From positions 22,960,501 through 23,024,500 of the forward strand of contig JASXTE010000015.1 in assembly GCA_030280995.1 (NCBI GenBank): a DNA stretch of 64,000 nucleotides, written 5' to 3'. This stretch comes from Hemileia vastatrix. Taxonomy: Eukaryota > Basidiomycota > Pucciniomycetes > Pucciniales > Zaghouaniaceae. The notes beneath the pieces were generated by a model. The model was given only the letters and a program-made list of their open reading frames with translations, ran no database searches and was not told where the DNA came from. The translations under genes and the position numbers were made by a program. This document shows, piece after piece, positions 1 through 12,316 of the stretch; positions within the stretch are counted from its first letter, which is position 1, and every line of letters starts with the position of its first letter.

Positions 1-2
1 GC

Positions 3-2930
3 TGTGATCTGGATAATATTCCTGGCAGTTTAAAAAAGAAACCTTACCCAGCATCTCCTGCAAAAAGGAAAGATATTGAAGACAATATAAAATTGTTGTT
101 GGAAATGGGTATTGTTGAAAAAGTGGACACAACACCTAAGTATTGTGTCATTTCACCAGTATTAATCTCTTATGAAAAAGATAAGGCAAGATTATGCGGT
201 GATTATAGAGCTCTGAATACATATACAGTAGATGATATTTACCCTCTACCAAGGATAGCTTCTATCCATGCTACCTTACAAGGAGCAAAATATATTTCCT
301 GTCTGGATGGGAACAAGGGTTACCACCAGATTCCTGTGGAAAGAAATTCTCAAAATTACTTATTAATAACCACACATATGGGTATATATAAGTATGTGAG
401 AATGCCATTTGGCCCAAAGAATGCCCCTTCAGTCTTCCAAAAATTGATGGAGAGTGTTTTTCATCAGGAAATGGTTGAAGGATGGTTATTGGTCTATATT
501 GATGACATCATAGTGTTTTCAAAGACATATGATGAACATTTAAATCACCTGAAAAGAGTCTTTCAAAAAATGGATGAAATTAATATGACTATTGCATTAA
601 AGAAATGTAAGTTTGGATTTCAATCCTTGTAAGTACTTGGACATGTTGTATCTGGATTACAAATTTGTGTTGACCAGAATAAAGTGGCAGCAATTAAAAA
701 CATTGGGATACCTAAAAATGTAAAAGAGGTTCAAAGTTTTTTGGGTATGTGTGGATATTATAGACAATATATTAAAAATTACCAATCCATTGCAGCCCCT
801 TTAACAACATTAATCAGGAAGAATGAAGCTTTCATTTGGAATAATGAAAGACAACACGCCTTTAATAAATTAAAGGAATGTTTAATGTCAGCTCCAATAT
901 TAGGACTGCCAGATTTCACCCTACCTTTTATCTTGTACACTGATGCAAGTTTCATAGGTTTGGGTGCTGCTTTACAGCAGAAACAGATAATAAATGGAAA
1001 ATTATCTGAAGTAGTTATCTGTTATATATCCAGAACCTTAAGAAAAACAGAATTAAGGTATGGTGCCAAACAGCTAGAAAGTTTAGCCGTGGTGTGGGCT
1101 TTGGAGAAACTTCATTACTATCTGGAAGACCAGAAGTTTGAACTTATAACAGATTGCAGTGCAGTAAAATCATTACTAAACATGAAAACACCTAATAGGC
1201 ACATGTTTAGATGGCAACTAGCTGTACAAGAGTACAGAGGAAGAATGACAATCACTCACAGAGCAGGAACATTGCATTCAAATGTGGATTTATTATCCAG
1301 AAGTCCTTTGCCAAATGATGCTGACAACCCAGCTTATGTACCTGAAAATGAGGTTATACATATATTTGGGATTTATATAGTGGATTTAGAAGAAGAGTTT
1401 ATGCAAACTATATTGGAAAATTATTCATCTGATAAAGATTTGTCTAAACTATCTACCATTCATAATGATCCAACAAATGCCTCCATGAGTGCATTAATTA
1501 AAACCTTGCCTCCAAAGTATAAAAATGCGTTGGAAAAAGGTAAACTATCAATTGAAGATGGATATATATATTACAGGAAAAAGTTAAGCAATGTAATAGT
1601 AATACCACCTTCTATGAAAGAGTTAATGTTGAGTACTTGTCATGATGACATCTTAGCTGGTCATTTTGACTTTAACAAAACATTAACCAGAGTTAAAAAT
1701 ACAGCCTGGTGGATAAACATGAAAGAGGATGTACAAAAATACATTGAAACATGTGACTCTTGTCAGAAATCTAAAAGATTAACTGGGAAGAGAGCTGGGT
1801 TGTTACAACAAATAGAGCAGCCAAAAGCTCCATGGGAAATTATAAACATGGATTTTGTAACTGGCTTGCCATTAGCAGGAAAAGAAAGTTTCAATTCTTG
1901 CTGGGTAATAGTGGATAGATTAACAAAAATGTGTAAGTTTATCCCTACCCATAAAGAGGTATCTGCTAAAGACTTGGCGTTACTATGGTGGACTCAGATG
2001 ATGAATACTGCTGGGTTCCCCAAAGCCATAATCTCTGACAGAGATCCTAAATTTACTTCAGAGTTCTGGACATCTTTGATGGAAGTATCAGGTTGTCAAT
2101 TGAAATTGTCTACAGCACACCATCCACAAACTGATGGGCTGGCTGAGAGGATGATACAAACTCTAGAAGACATGATCAGAAGATATTGTGCCTTCGGATT
2201 AGAATACAAAGACAATGAGAAATTCACACATGACTGGGTAACATTAATTCCTGGCCTTGAATTTGCTTATAACAGCACAACTCATTCTGTAACAGAGAAG
2301 AAACCATTTGAACTCTGGCTGGGATATGTACCAAATACCCCAGTAAATCTTTTAAATAAACTACCAAGGTTGGATATACACCCTGGCACTAAATCCTTTA
2401 TTCATATGCAACAAATGTGTAGAAAGCATGCAGAAGAATGCATCCAAAAAGCATTTGAATATGAAAAGAAAAGGTGGGACAAATCTCATAAAGAATTTGA
2501 ATTTAAAAAGGGAGATGAAGTCCTCATATCAACACTACATTTTAACTTACAAGGTAATGTTAAATTAAAGGATCCCTTTGTAGGACCTTTTGTAGTAAAT
2601 AAAATGGTTGGGAATAATGCAGTGGAAGTCATATTATATGCTCCATATGATAGGAAACATCCAGTTTTCCCTATCTCATTATTGAAACCTTACCATGCAA
2701 ATGATCCTGACTTATTTCCAAAAAGAAGGGGAAGGCCTAAAAAGCAACCTGAAGAAATTGTGGAAAAAGCAGATATTGAAAAAATACTCAAGAAAAGAAT
2801 CCTTACTAAAGAAAAAGGAACTGAGTATTTACTAAGATTTAAAGGGAAATCAAATGAATTTGATAAATGGATACCTGAAAAAGAAATTTCTAATTTATCC
2901 ACCCTTCTTAAAAAATTTAAACAGAAATAA
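3..2930 (+). pseudogene. Gypsy Pol (RT-RNase H-integrase-chromodomain), 5'-truncated, one nonsense codon
   Basis: Polyprotein that copies element RNA into DNA and integrates it. The frame is open from base 3. Visible in order: the RT palm with its YIDD active site (near 498); RNase H with TDAS (near 940) and a further TD (near 1150); the integrase zinc finger with H..H and CDSC (1640-1760); the integrase core with D (MDF, near 1850), D (SDRDPKF, near 2037) and E (GLAERM, near 2145); and a C-terminal chromodomain with YLLRFKGK and WIPEKEI (2820-2890). A TAA at 630-632 interrupts the frame between RT and the connection region. The relatives in this window have lysine (AAA) there, so this is one A-to-T change. 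The frame resumes unchanged after it and the catalytic residues are intact, so A1 has decayed little. Confidence 0.92.
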
Positions 2931-3111
2931 ATTTCTGTTCAACCAGCTGAGGGGTTAAAAAACCAGTACTCATAATATTTTATTATGTTTTATTTCTTTA
3001 AAGTTGAATCTTTAATGCTACAGATTTATTCTGAATACCTGAAAATTACAAATTAAATAAAATAAAATGTATAACTTATCATTTTTTTATTGTTTTTTTT
3101 GGGTGGGCGAG
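2931..3111 (+). other. A1 3' untranslated stretch and polypurine tract
   Basis: Short AT-rich stretch between the Pol stop and the LTR. The last bases before the LTR (about 3100-3111) are G-rich, reading GGGTGGGCGAG, which fits the polypurine tract that primes plus-strand synthesis. Confidence 0.6.
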
Positions 3112-4613
3112 TGTCAGCCTGTATATCTCCAGGACTTAGTAAAAAGTGATTATAAGTTATGTTAAACACATGAACTATACATGGGACTAATAAATAAGAG
3201 TACACAAATAGTATACATAAGTAAAATTATGATAATACACAAAAAATGCCATTATAACACCTTATATACACGCATATATCCACCTTTTATAGGTCTTATG
3301 TACTTAATATTAAGTTGGAATATGTTAGGGTAATCTTAAGAACCTTAAGTATAAGGCTGCATAACTTTTAAGTACACTTAAAGCTGTTATATTCATTGTT
3401 TTATGCAAAAAACAAGAAATGCGCTTTATTTCACTTAAAAGTTGACTATATGCGCTATAAAATTGAGAATATCAAAATTGCGCTTTGACAGATCAATTGG
3501 GCTCATTTAGAACTATTGATTTGGCTATTTAAATGCATAAAAATAACACTTTTCAAATTTGGTGTTTTTTATGCCAGAAATGGCTTCTGTGTACTGGCCA
3601 CATACTGCCTGCTTTTTTCCCGTGTGAATAGCTTCATTTTTAGCAAAGTTAGCTTTTTCACACTATAATTACCCCACATTCTACGCCCACTGTGGGGAAA
3701 CACACTAAAATAGGCGACAGGCGCTTATTTAGTGTCCTAGCTTAATTAATAATGCATTGACCCTGTTTATATGCACTAATTTCATTAATAACCTCACTCT
3801 TGGCACTTTATTTCATCACCACGCTTAAATTCGCCTAATTTTAGTCAAGGATTTACCCGTGCAAGAGCCTGCCAAGAACTGCATGTAGTTACCCCACATC
3901 TCACGCTCTTTTTTTAAGTTTTTGGGTGGTTTCTCAGTCAATTTTGGTTATTTTTGAATGGGAATTTCACGTAGTATAATGTCAGGATTATCCCCATTAT
4001 TTCTACAGTCAATCCCCCTTATTATTAAGCTATTATTAACCTTAAAAAGTCTCCTTTAGTCCTTAATATTATTGTTTTATACGCATATACTCTCTTTTTG
4101 TCTTTTTCTTTAATTTTGATAGATTTCCCTTATTATTTCAGGATTTTGGCAGTTATTACTCTTCTAATTATGTCATGGGTCACTGGGAATGTTGATGGGA
4201 ATGTCTATTAGTTGTTTAGAGGCGTTATTAACTGTGTATTGGGTGGTACATCAAGGGAATCATTGGGGAACTCAGTGTGTATAAAAGAAGGAGGTTTTTG
4301 GGTTGTATTTCTTCATTCTTTATCATTACAATTTAACCAATATAACCAAACCAATTACAATACATATCAATTAGTACTTTTATAAGACTTTTGAATAGTA
4401 TCTGAATTTATATAATCTATTTTTCTACCAACTATAAAGATTGTAAGCCATATATAAGAATAGTGAGAATTATATTACTGAGACCTTTATATTTGATTAT
4501 ATTTTACAACTTAGTGGATTAGAACTACAGTATTCATATAGGACCATTAAAATCTTCTAGACAACTGACTATTCAAGCTAGTTCACGTCCTTGTACTTGA
4601 CCTTAGCCTGACA
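3112..4613 (+). repeat. 3' LTR of chromovirus A1 (family A LTR)
   Basis: 1502 bp, from TGTCAGCC to CTGACA. The same sequence occurs in reverse at 17231-18722 and 24541-27270 as the LTRs of A2. The ends abut the polypurine tract on one side and B2 gag on the other. Confidence 0.9.
4280..4287 (+). promoter_or_regulatory. TATA box of family A LTR
   Basis: TATAAAAG sits about 330 bp before the LTR end, a sensible place for an RNA polymerase II start within an LTR. In a 3' LTR it would drive transcription outward into B2. Confidence 0.5.
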
Positions 4614-5985
4614 TTGATGGTTAAGGCTGAAAATTTCTCCTGCAAGTCAGACACATAGTATCTTATCCTTGTAATTTCAGACATCTGGTCATTTATTTTT
4701 GCAAGGGATAAAACATTTCTGTCCTCAAAAACTATGTGTTTGGTACTTAGTGCATGGAAATCATTTTTTAGCTTTTTCAACTCATTTTGTAGAGATTTAA
4801 TTTCACCTTTCAATGAATAATTTTCCTCAATAAGGGGTTTCAATTCACTCAAGTTTTTATGCAGATTGATATTCTTATCTGAGATAGCTCTATGGTCACT
4901 CTTTATTTGTTTTTGTTGGCTAAGAACAATATTCAAGGTCTCTTTAATTTAAAAATAAGCTGTATCTTTTACAGAAGAACTCACTTTAAAATGCAGTGCA
5001 AATTATTCAATCTATCACTCTCATGTATTAACACATCTCTCAAATGTTTGTCTTTCACAACATTAAAATCAAGTGTATCTTTCAATATTTATTCAGAAGT
5101 TTTCTCAATTAAGGTATAGATTTCAGGGGAAACAGAATCATTCTTAATTGAAAGAGAAGGATTAATTAAAGAAGTAGAAGTCAAATGTAAAGGCTCATAA
5201 AATGATAATTTGCTAATTACATCATTGGGGCTACTCATTAAAGGAAGTTGTCTTTTTAAGGGTTTAACTGTTCTTTCACCAGGATCCACAATATTACCTG
5301 TGGAAGAAGATTTGTTATTATACATAACAACATGTTTATCAAACAAATCACTTACCATGACAAGGGAGTAAAATTCCCCTGTTCCTTCTTTCTTCTGCCT
5401 GCCTGATAAGGATGGGGCTGAGGAGATAGATGGTAGGTTGGTGTCCTGGATGGGCCAGGGTGTTGAGCTGTTGGTTGCTGAAAATTCTGTTGGTAATGGT
5501 TCATCAAGTAATACCATTTCCACTTCTCCACCTGAAGAGTGTTTTGGTTTTGAGTAAAGGAGCTGGGTGCCTGATGGGGCTGAGGCTGAGAGGCTGGGAA
5601 AGGAGGAGGTTGAGCCTGTTTAGGATTTGATAACTCCTGAATCTGTTTCCAGAGTTTGTCTACTCTTTCCTTGTATTTCATACTTTCCGCCTTCAGTTCT
5701 TTTATGTGACTGGAAAGGTTGTTTACTTGTTGAGTAAGAGGTATCTTTTTTATTTTTATACCCTTTAGTGGATTTTCCTGATTTATCAGAGGTTTTGCTT
5801 CTTTCAGAGGTGTTTGGTGAGGGGGGTTTGGCACTTCTCCTGCAATTTCCACATCATGAAGGTTTTTTGTCAGCTGAATAATTTTTTTAAATTAATTTAG
5901 AAGAACCTACAGATTCAGTGTCAACATCCACTTCAATTTCATCCACATGTAAGTTATCCACACTGTTAGCCAAACTAATGGACAT
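4614..5985 (-). pseudogene. Gag of B2, broken N-terminal region
   Basis: Structural (capsid precursor) reading frame of B2. The ATG at 5985 starts MSISLANSVDNL, matching MSNNLADKMDNM of element B. The frame meets a stop after about 32 codons. Recognisable pieces follow at 5089-5523 (with GERTVKPLKRQLP) and 4614-4936, a long heptad-patterned coiled coil. A further stop lies near 4940. The protein ends at LTIN where the A1 LTR begins. The capsid and zinc-knuckle regions are missing, separated by the A1 insertion. Confidence 0.75.
5352..5852 (-). CDS. Alternative-frame coiled-coil ORF overlapping gag (B2 copy)
   Basis: A 166-codon open frame overlapping gag in another frame. It contains a coiled coil around LSSHIKELK, a proline/glutamine-rich middle, a WKWYYLMNHY motif and a basic GRRKK stretch, and ends in SW. 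The same order is found in the B copy (33924-34496) and, more distantly, in the A2 copy (23324-23773). No ATG opens this copy: the first codon counted is GTG, so if translated it needs a spliced leader exon or a non-AUG start. The gag frame is broken here but this frame is not. Function unknown. Confidence 0.45.
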   Translation of the reverse strand: MEIAGEVPNPPHQTPLKEAKPLINQENPLKGIKIKKIPLTQQVNNLSSHIKELKAESMKYKERVDKLWKQIQELSNPKQAQPPPFPASQPQPHQAPSSFTQNQNTLQVEKWKWYYLMNHYQQNFQQPTAQHPGPSRTPTYHLSPQPHPYQAGRRKKEQGNFTPLSW

Positions 5986-6659
5986 AAAAACTGTGAACAA
6001 AGAATCAAAATGATTTTAATGATGTGAACTTGTATTTTCAAAATAAAATATAATTAAATGATTTTTTAACAAAAAAATTTTTTAAATTTTTATTCAAAAA
6101 TCAATTAATTAACAAAAAACGTAATAAAAAATATATGTAATTACAATTGTTTATTAAGAAATACCAATATTTATAATGGGACTAACCAACAAATGTTTAA
6201 TAAGTCAACCAAAAATATATTGGAAATATTGGGACTAAGCACTGAGTACTATTATGGTCAACCAATAAAACAAAAAAAAAATATTTTAATAATTTATTAA
6301 AAATTTAATGATCTTCTAGGACTAAGAGTATAACTTTATTATGGTCAACTAGGAATTAAAATTAAAAAATTAAAAAATTTAACACTTGCAATCAGTGAAT
6401 CAGCAATTAAGCCACAATCACTGTTATTGCAATAAAAATTTAATAATATAAGTGAGAGGTGCAAAGGTTAACTTACTATAGTGATTGAGAAATCATTTTA
6501 AAATTATATATTATTTAATTTAATATAAACCTAAAAGGTTGAACCCAAGTTCAAAAAACGGCCGTGGCAGAAAATTTTTTTTTGGCTTGGGTGGTCCATG
6601 TGCAATGTTTTTTGTTGCAAGGTGGCGTATTGTTGTTGTCGTTTGGAAAGGCTCCCAAT
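5986..6659 (-). other. B2 5' leader
   Basis: AT-rich untranslated leader between LTR and gag. The block 6383-6487 is nearly identical to 35030-35130 in element B and, in element direction, contains a GTAAGT 5'-splice-site consensus. Motifs of the type GGACTAAG followed by GGTCAACC recur at about 6180, 6230 and 6320. Confidence 0.6.
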
Positions 6660-6674
6660 TATTGGCCGGTTGTC

Positions 6675-6725
6675 TAGAAGAAGAAGAAGAAGAAGAAGAA
6701 GAGAGAAAGAACAAAAAGAAGAAGA
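6675..6725. repeat. (GAA)n microsatellite in LTR
   Basis: About eight GAA/AGA units followed by imperfect purine-only repeats, expanding the conserved TCTAGAAGAAGG of family B LTRs. Confidence 0.8.
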
Positions 6726-7716
6726 GAAATAGAGGAAAAGGGCTATAATAGATAAAGAAATAAAATAAATAATTTAATTTAATTATTCTAAAAGAGAAGG
6801 CGACAAGTATTTATTGGGACTTGACAAAGTAGTGAAGGTTCTTAAATTATAATATATTTATTTAAATAAGAGTTATTTTCCAATGCGTGTCAAACACTTG
6901 CTATAATTAATAGACCTATTGCAACCTTAAATAATTTATTTACTATAAATTTAGATTTATAATGCTAATTAAAAAAGATAAAATAAACGTATAATATTTA
7001 AAATTGTAGTTCAGTTGAGTGTATAATAAGTGATGAGGCTACAGGAGGTTACCCAAGGCCCTTATATAGGCAAGGGGCCCTCTGAAGCATCATAATAAAG
7101 TATATACAAAAATTAATAAAAATATAAAAACAATTAAATGATTCTGAGTAAGTATAAGGGGAAATATGACACAATTAACTAAAACACATGAGTTAGAGCC
7201 TAAATATCCACCAATTTAATCCCAAACAGTTACCATACAATTAGTGAGTAATTAAATAAGTTTGAGATGCATAAAAATAATTAAATTAATTTAAAACATG
7301 TCTTATAATCTTTTTAAATAATAAGCAATTTAAGTGAAACATGAAAATAACTTATTTTAACACATGAAAAATAATGTAATTAACTAATTTAGTATAAAAC
7401 ATGAATAATCAATTATTTTGATGACTTTTATTAGTGTAATAATTAATTTAATTTAAAACAAATACTTATTATAACAAAATTACTATTTTAGGATGAAACA
7501 TTAATAATATATTTAAATAGGTGTTTTAACTTGTTTAATATTTTGATGAAACAATTAGGAATCCAAAAAGCGCCCAATATTATTGTTTAATAACATATGT
7601 AAGGTTTTACTTAATATATAAATTTAATTAATTAATTTAATTACATTATAAGTTAATTTTATACTTATAATTATAATATATGTTTATAATTAATTAATTA
7701 ATTTTTTATATTTATT

Positions 7717-7916
7717 AGGGGGTATCAAAGTTAGAAATCTTCCATTTAAAAATACCTCTTTTTTGCATCAAATCAACCATGATTATTTTTTTAAATACGC
7801 CATATTGTGACCCCAAAAGACTTTTTTATTGAGAATTAATGTCAATTTTGTGGATTTCTATTTGTGCAGTGAAATACCTTTTAAATAATTACAAATTTCT
7901 AACTTTGATACCCCCT
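7717..7916. mobile_element. Harbinger-type MITE, TIR AGGGGGTATCAAAGTTAGAA
   Basis: 200 bp with inverted termini AGGGGGTATCAAAGTTAGAA, flanked on both sides by ATT (7714-7716, 7917-7919). It interrupts the LTR sequence that is continuous in other family B copies. The terminal AGGGGGTRTCA is shared with the autonomous elements H1 and H2, so their transposases could mobilise it. No coding potential. Confidence 0.85.
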
Positions 7917-8195
7917 ATTAAATACATAAAAATGCACCATAATTTATAGAATAAAAATGCACCATAATTTATAGAATAAAATGTTTATTATGCTTAATTT
8001 AAATGTATATATAATTTATATAATAATGGAATTAATATAATACTTATTTTATATATATTTAATAAAATACTTATATCATTTCATTATGCAATATAATACT
8101 AATTTATATACATAATAAGCATATTTTTACGCCCTCTTTTAGTTCCAGTAAATTGACATAAAATTTATTGGGCTCCTGGTATAGCCTGGCTGATA

Positions 8196-9900
8196 GATTC
8201 AGATATATCATCAGCTAAAACTTACACTCCAGAAACTTTGCGTCAAATTCACTATGATAATTATCAGCAAGATTCTTACTCTGATTATCCTGATCCTCTT
8301 GGTTTATTTGCAGCAAATTATTTTTTCTATTCCTTGGAGGAACACTTTTTTGGCTCACAAAATTCCTGAAACCCAGTGCTATAAGCAAGATATTTATTCC
8401 AAATACTCAACAGAATGTGGAGAAGCTATAAAACATGAACATAAAGCAATTCAGGATTGTAACACCTGGAAAAATGTTCTCAGACTTGAAAATTCCAATT
8501 TAATTGTTTTCAGGTTGGGTTTCAGGGTTAAACCTAATTCTGATGGTGGCTTTTTAAAATTTCAAAGCAAATTGTGTAGCAAAGGGGTACTCTAAAATTC
8601 TTGGAATTGATTTTCATGAAACCTTTGCACCCACAGGTTAAATCACTTCTCAGGAAAATATTTCACCTTCAGATCACATTGATTGGGATGTTCACCAAAC
8701 TGACATAGTGGGAGTTTTTTTCAGGAGAATATTTATGAAACTGTTTACATAGAGAAACCTGAAGGAACATTAACTGCAGGAAATGAAGGTTAAGTCTGTA
8801 AGTTACTGCATTCTCTCTATGGCATTAAACAGGCTCCCATTTGTTGGAATTTACAAATAAATGAGTATCTCTATCAGCTAAACTTCTCTCCTCTTAAATG
8901 TGATCAATGTGTTTTGTATCATATATCTTCATGTAGATGTCATAGTAATTACTGGTAACCACTTTCTCTGGTTTAAAGATAAAATTAAAACTGAATTTGA
9001 GATGGATGATATTAGCCCTTCCACTTGGATTTTGGGAATGTGCCTCACCAGAAACAGAACAGAATGCACTCTTTCATTATCAAAAGATTCCTATGCTGAA
9101 GAATTTCTTTATAACTGGAATATGGCATATTTTAATTCTTTTCTCACTCCATTATCTTCAAATGATTATCCAGTCAAAGCCACCAGTGAAAAGATAGCTG
9201 AATTTGATTCCTTTAAAATTAACTACTTCTCTGTAATCAGTAACCCCAAATACCTGTCTGTTGCTACAAGACCTGATCTTTCTTTTGCAGTTGGCACATT
9301 ATCTCAACATCTTATTGAACCAGGCATCGAACACTGGGAAGCTGTAAAACACACATTCATATATCTTTGTTCCACCTCATCATCTTCTCTTACTTTTGGT
9401 GGGAAATGTCCCATTTTCAATAATCCACCTCTTTGTCTTCTTATCTAAACAGACACAGATTATGCTGGGGATCCTGATACTAGGTGCTCAACTGGAAGGT
9501 ATTTTGTCATGCTAAATGGAGGAAATTTTTCCTGGAGCTCTAAAAAGCAACAAGTTTTCACCATATCAAGGGCTGAAGCTAAATTTAGAGGTGTTTTTGA
9601 TGCTGGATGTTAAAAAATTTGGATGAAAAAACTTCTCACTTCTTTCAATATTCCCAAAAAACCTTCACCTCTAATTCTTGTAGATAATACCAGTTTCATT
9701 CCTCAATGTAAAGAATCACTCAGATGCTGTCAAAGATCCAAACATGTTGACACTAAGCTTTTCTGAATCACTGAAAGCATCAACAAAAATCACTTCCAAC
9801 TTCCACATATCTCCACTGAGCACATGCTTTCTGATCTCCTCACAAAATCCTTGGTAAATTCAAGCTTTCGTATATCCTCAAGCTCATGGGTCTAGTATTA
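8196..9900 (+). pseudogene. Ty1/Copia Pol relic (reverse transcriptase and RNase H)
   Basis: Decayed Copia polyprotein. Recognisable fragments in order: an RT N-terminal part ending in GIDFHETFAPTG (about 8600-8640); DVHQTDI (near 8690); SLYGIKQAP (near 8815); a region equivalent to the RT active site, LHVDVIVITG, where the usual YVDD is lost (near 8930); RPDLSFAVGTLSQHL (near 9270); the RNase H start DTDYAGDPDTRCSTGRY (near 9450) and SWSSKKQQ; and the C-terminal HMLSDLLTKSL (near 9825). Several stops and frame changes separate these pieces, so it is inactive. Confidence 0.85.
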
Positions 9901-9909
9901 AAGGGGGGG
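9901..9909 (+). other. Copia polypurine tract
   Basis: AAGGGGGGG immediately before TGTAGATATT, directly after the RNase H fragment, as expected at the start of a Copia 3' LTR. Confidence 0.7.
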
Positions 9910-10773
9910 TGTAGATATTTCTGCAACTAATACCTGACCCACTTCTTTACCCAGCTCATCACCAAGTTCTCTTCTAAGTCTCCATGTTCATATTGCCTCT
10001 TCCTGACTTTTTTGGCCAAGGAATCACAAATATATGAGCTTCAGTACCAAGGAAAATTATTCTTTCTCACCAGGAGTCATATTTCTGACTCTGAACCTCA
10101 AGGATGTGTTTTTCACCTGGAGTGTGAACTTTTCCTTTCATATGAATTCTGCTTTTTGAGTGTTGGGATTTCTCTCTTTTTCTTTACTGTAGTCTAGTAG
10201 TTTCTATTGACTTCAAGTTATTTTCTATTGTTTTAGATGGTGGAATTTTCCATATAATCAAGCCTCTTCCTGCTGTTTCTGTTTTTCCCATCCAAATCTT
10301 TTTCTTTCTATTCTCTTTTATCCTTCTGGTCCCCTGCTTCCCCTTTGGACACATCTGAAAGTCTCTGCACTGTGTGGGAGAATAGAGTCTTTTTTCTAGG
10401 TTCTTTACTTTCTACTGAGTTCCTTGGTCCTAATTATAGAGGCTTCCACTTTTCTCCCTTGTAGCTTTAGCACACTTTGTTGTAGTTACTTGTTGTTGTA
10501 AGGTGCACAGTTGCTGATTGATCTTTGTTTAGGTATGTTTGTTTTTGCAATAGATCTAAATATTTTTCTCTCTATTCTCTTTGCTCCCTCAATTTCTCCT
10601 TCCTGCCCCATGCTTCTGCTTTGGTCACATCTGAAAGTATCTGCACTTTGTGGGGAGAATAGAGTTTTTTGTCCAGTCTTATCACACACTTTGTTGTAGT
10701 TACTTGCTGTTGTAAGATGAAAAGTTTCTGAATGACCTGTGTTTAGCTTTCTTTGTGCTAAAGACTCTTCACA
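9910..10773 (+). repeat. Copia 3' LTR (right end uncertain)
   Basis: Starts TGTAGATATT after the polypurine tract. The end is placed at CTTCACA by the TG...CA rule, without a second LTR to confirm it. Inside, a segment of roughly 190 bp is duplicated in tandem: 10295-10500 and 10565-10730 share CACATCTGAAAGT, GAATAGAGT and ACTTTGTTGTAGTTACTTG. Confidence 0.55.
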
Positions 10774-11115
10774 GTGTATTTATATATACATTCATATGTA
10801 AAGAAATAAAAATGAATAAAAAAATAATAAAAAAATGAATCGGATTTGGATGTATATATAGGTGTAGGTGTATTTGTGAAATTCTTTTAAGTTATTTATT
10901 TATTGAATTGAATTGTGTTTATATTTTTGTTGATAGGTTTCAGGTTTTCTATTTCTTATTTTTTTTGTCAGAAAAAATAAAATAAAATAAAATAAACAAG
11001 CAAAAAAACAAAGTAAATAATTTTTTTTCCTTTTTCAGGTGGATTTGGAGTAGGAAAATCTAATGATGAAAAAAATGTCATTTTGATATATCATTAATGA
11101 TTTTTTTCTAATTAT
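10774..11115. other. AT-rich spacer, nothing recognised
   Basis: A-rich and T-rich stretch with short AAAAT repeats (10975-10995). No open frame or element end is seen. Confidence 0.6.
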
Positions 11116-11387
11116 CACCTTGCAATATGGGGGGAAGACTTGTTAGAAAGTCCGCAACCTTGGACTCAAATTCACCACAGATTGAACACACATTGAGCTA
11201 TTGACAAAGGAACCATACAATCAGGGATGAACACCACTCAGTAGAACAGTTTTAGGTGGGTGTTCAAGTAGAGTTCAGTCTGAGTTCAGTCTTAGTTCAT
11301 TCTGAGTTCAGTCTGAGTTCCATCTGAGTTCTGTCTGAGCTCAGGTTGGGGACTTTCAAGCAAGTCAACCCCCTATATTGCATAGTG
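11116..11387. mobile_element. MITE with GCAATATGGGGGG termini (CACTA-like), copy 1
   Basis: 272 bp. The ends CACCTTGCAATATGGGGGG and, inverted, CACTATGCAATATAGGGGG are flanked by the 3-bp duplication TAT (11113-11115, 11388-11390). Just inside each end is a near-palindrome related to GGACTTGCTAGCAAGTCC. The middle has several copies of the motif TCTGAGTTCAG. Same family as 19680-19928. CACTA-superfamily assignment rests on the CAC start and 3-bp duplication. Confidence 0.8.
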
Positions 11388-11812
<425 letters not shown>

Positions 11813-12316
11813 ATTATTATTATTATTCTTATTATTATTAGGGGGTATCAATGTTGACCGATCCACAATTAAATTAATTGCGGATGAAAATCCTTATACC
11901 CCAGTTATCTTCCGCAATTATTTTTGCTAATAATTGGGTTATTAGACACTTTATGTGTCAATTTTCACCTCTTATCCAAAATTTTTCTACTCAATTTTAC
12001 ATAACCACATCTTGGACAACTTTCTGTCATAACCACATGTTGCACAACTTTCTGCCATAACCACATCTTGGACCACTCTCTGGATATGCCTTCTACCTTG
12101 CTGCGCACTCCCATTCTCATCCCATCCTGTTCATTCTATCCGCTCAGAATATTTTCCCATTTCATCTATTTGATTCTGCTCCTTTTCATCTCACTCTCTC
12201 ATCTGCTAGTTTCTGCTCCTTTTCATCTCGCTATGTCATCTGCTTGTTTCTGCTCCTTTTCATCTAGATATCTTATCTTCTTGTTTCTGCTCCTTTTCAT
12301 CTTTAATTATCTTAAC

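Larger units (their letters stand above)
1..4613 (+). mobile_element. Ty3/gypsy chromovirus A1, 3' portion with 3' LTR
   Basis: The window opens inside the reverse transcriptase of a Ty3/gypsy element that continues through RNase H, integrase and chromodomain to a 1.5-kb LTR. The LTR starts TGTCAGCC and ends CTGACA. The next bases (4614 onward) are the gag region of a different element (B2) in the opposite orientation, so A1 jumped into B2. The right target duplication should be TTGAT (4614-4618); its left partner lies outside the window. Confidence 0.9.
4614..8195 (-). mobile_element. Ty3/gypsy chromovirus B2, 5' portion only (LTR, leader, gag)
   Basis: Reverse-strand fragment matching element B (27276-36423) at its 5' LTR, leader and the first part of gag. 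It is cut at 4613 by the A1 insertion; the remainder is not in the window. The LTR end at 8195 reads CTGATA where intact copies have CTGACA. The expected target duplication at the right is GATTC (8196-8200). It sits against a Copia relic. Confidence 0.85.
6660..8195 (-). repeat. 5' LTR of B2 with nested MITE
   Basis: Diverged family B LTR (element-direction start near CTGATA at 8195; end near 6660 next to the TTGTCTAGAAG box found in all family B LTRs). It contains an inverted TATAAGGG-type box near 7060-7075, a (GAA)n run at the 6675 end, and a 200-bp MITE at 7717-7916. Confidence 0.8.
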
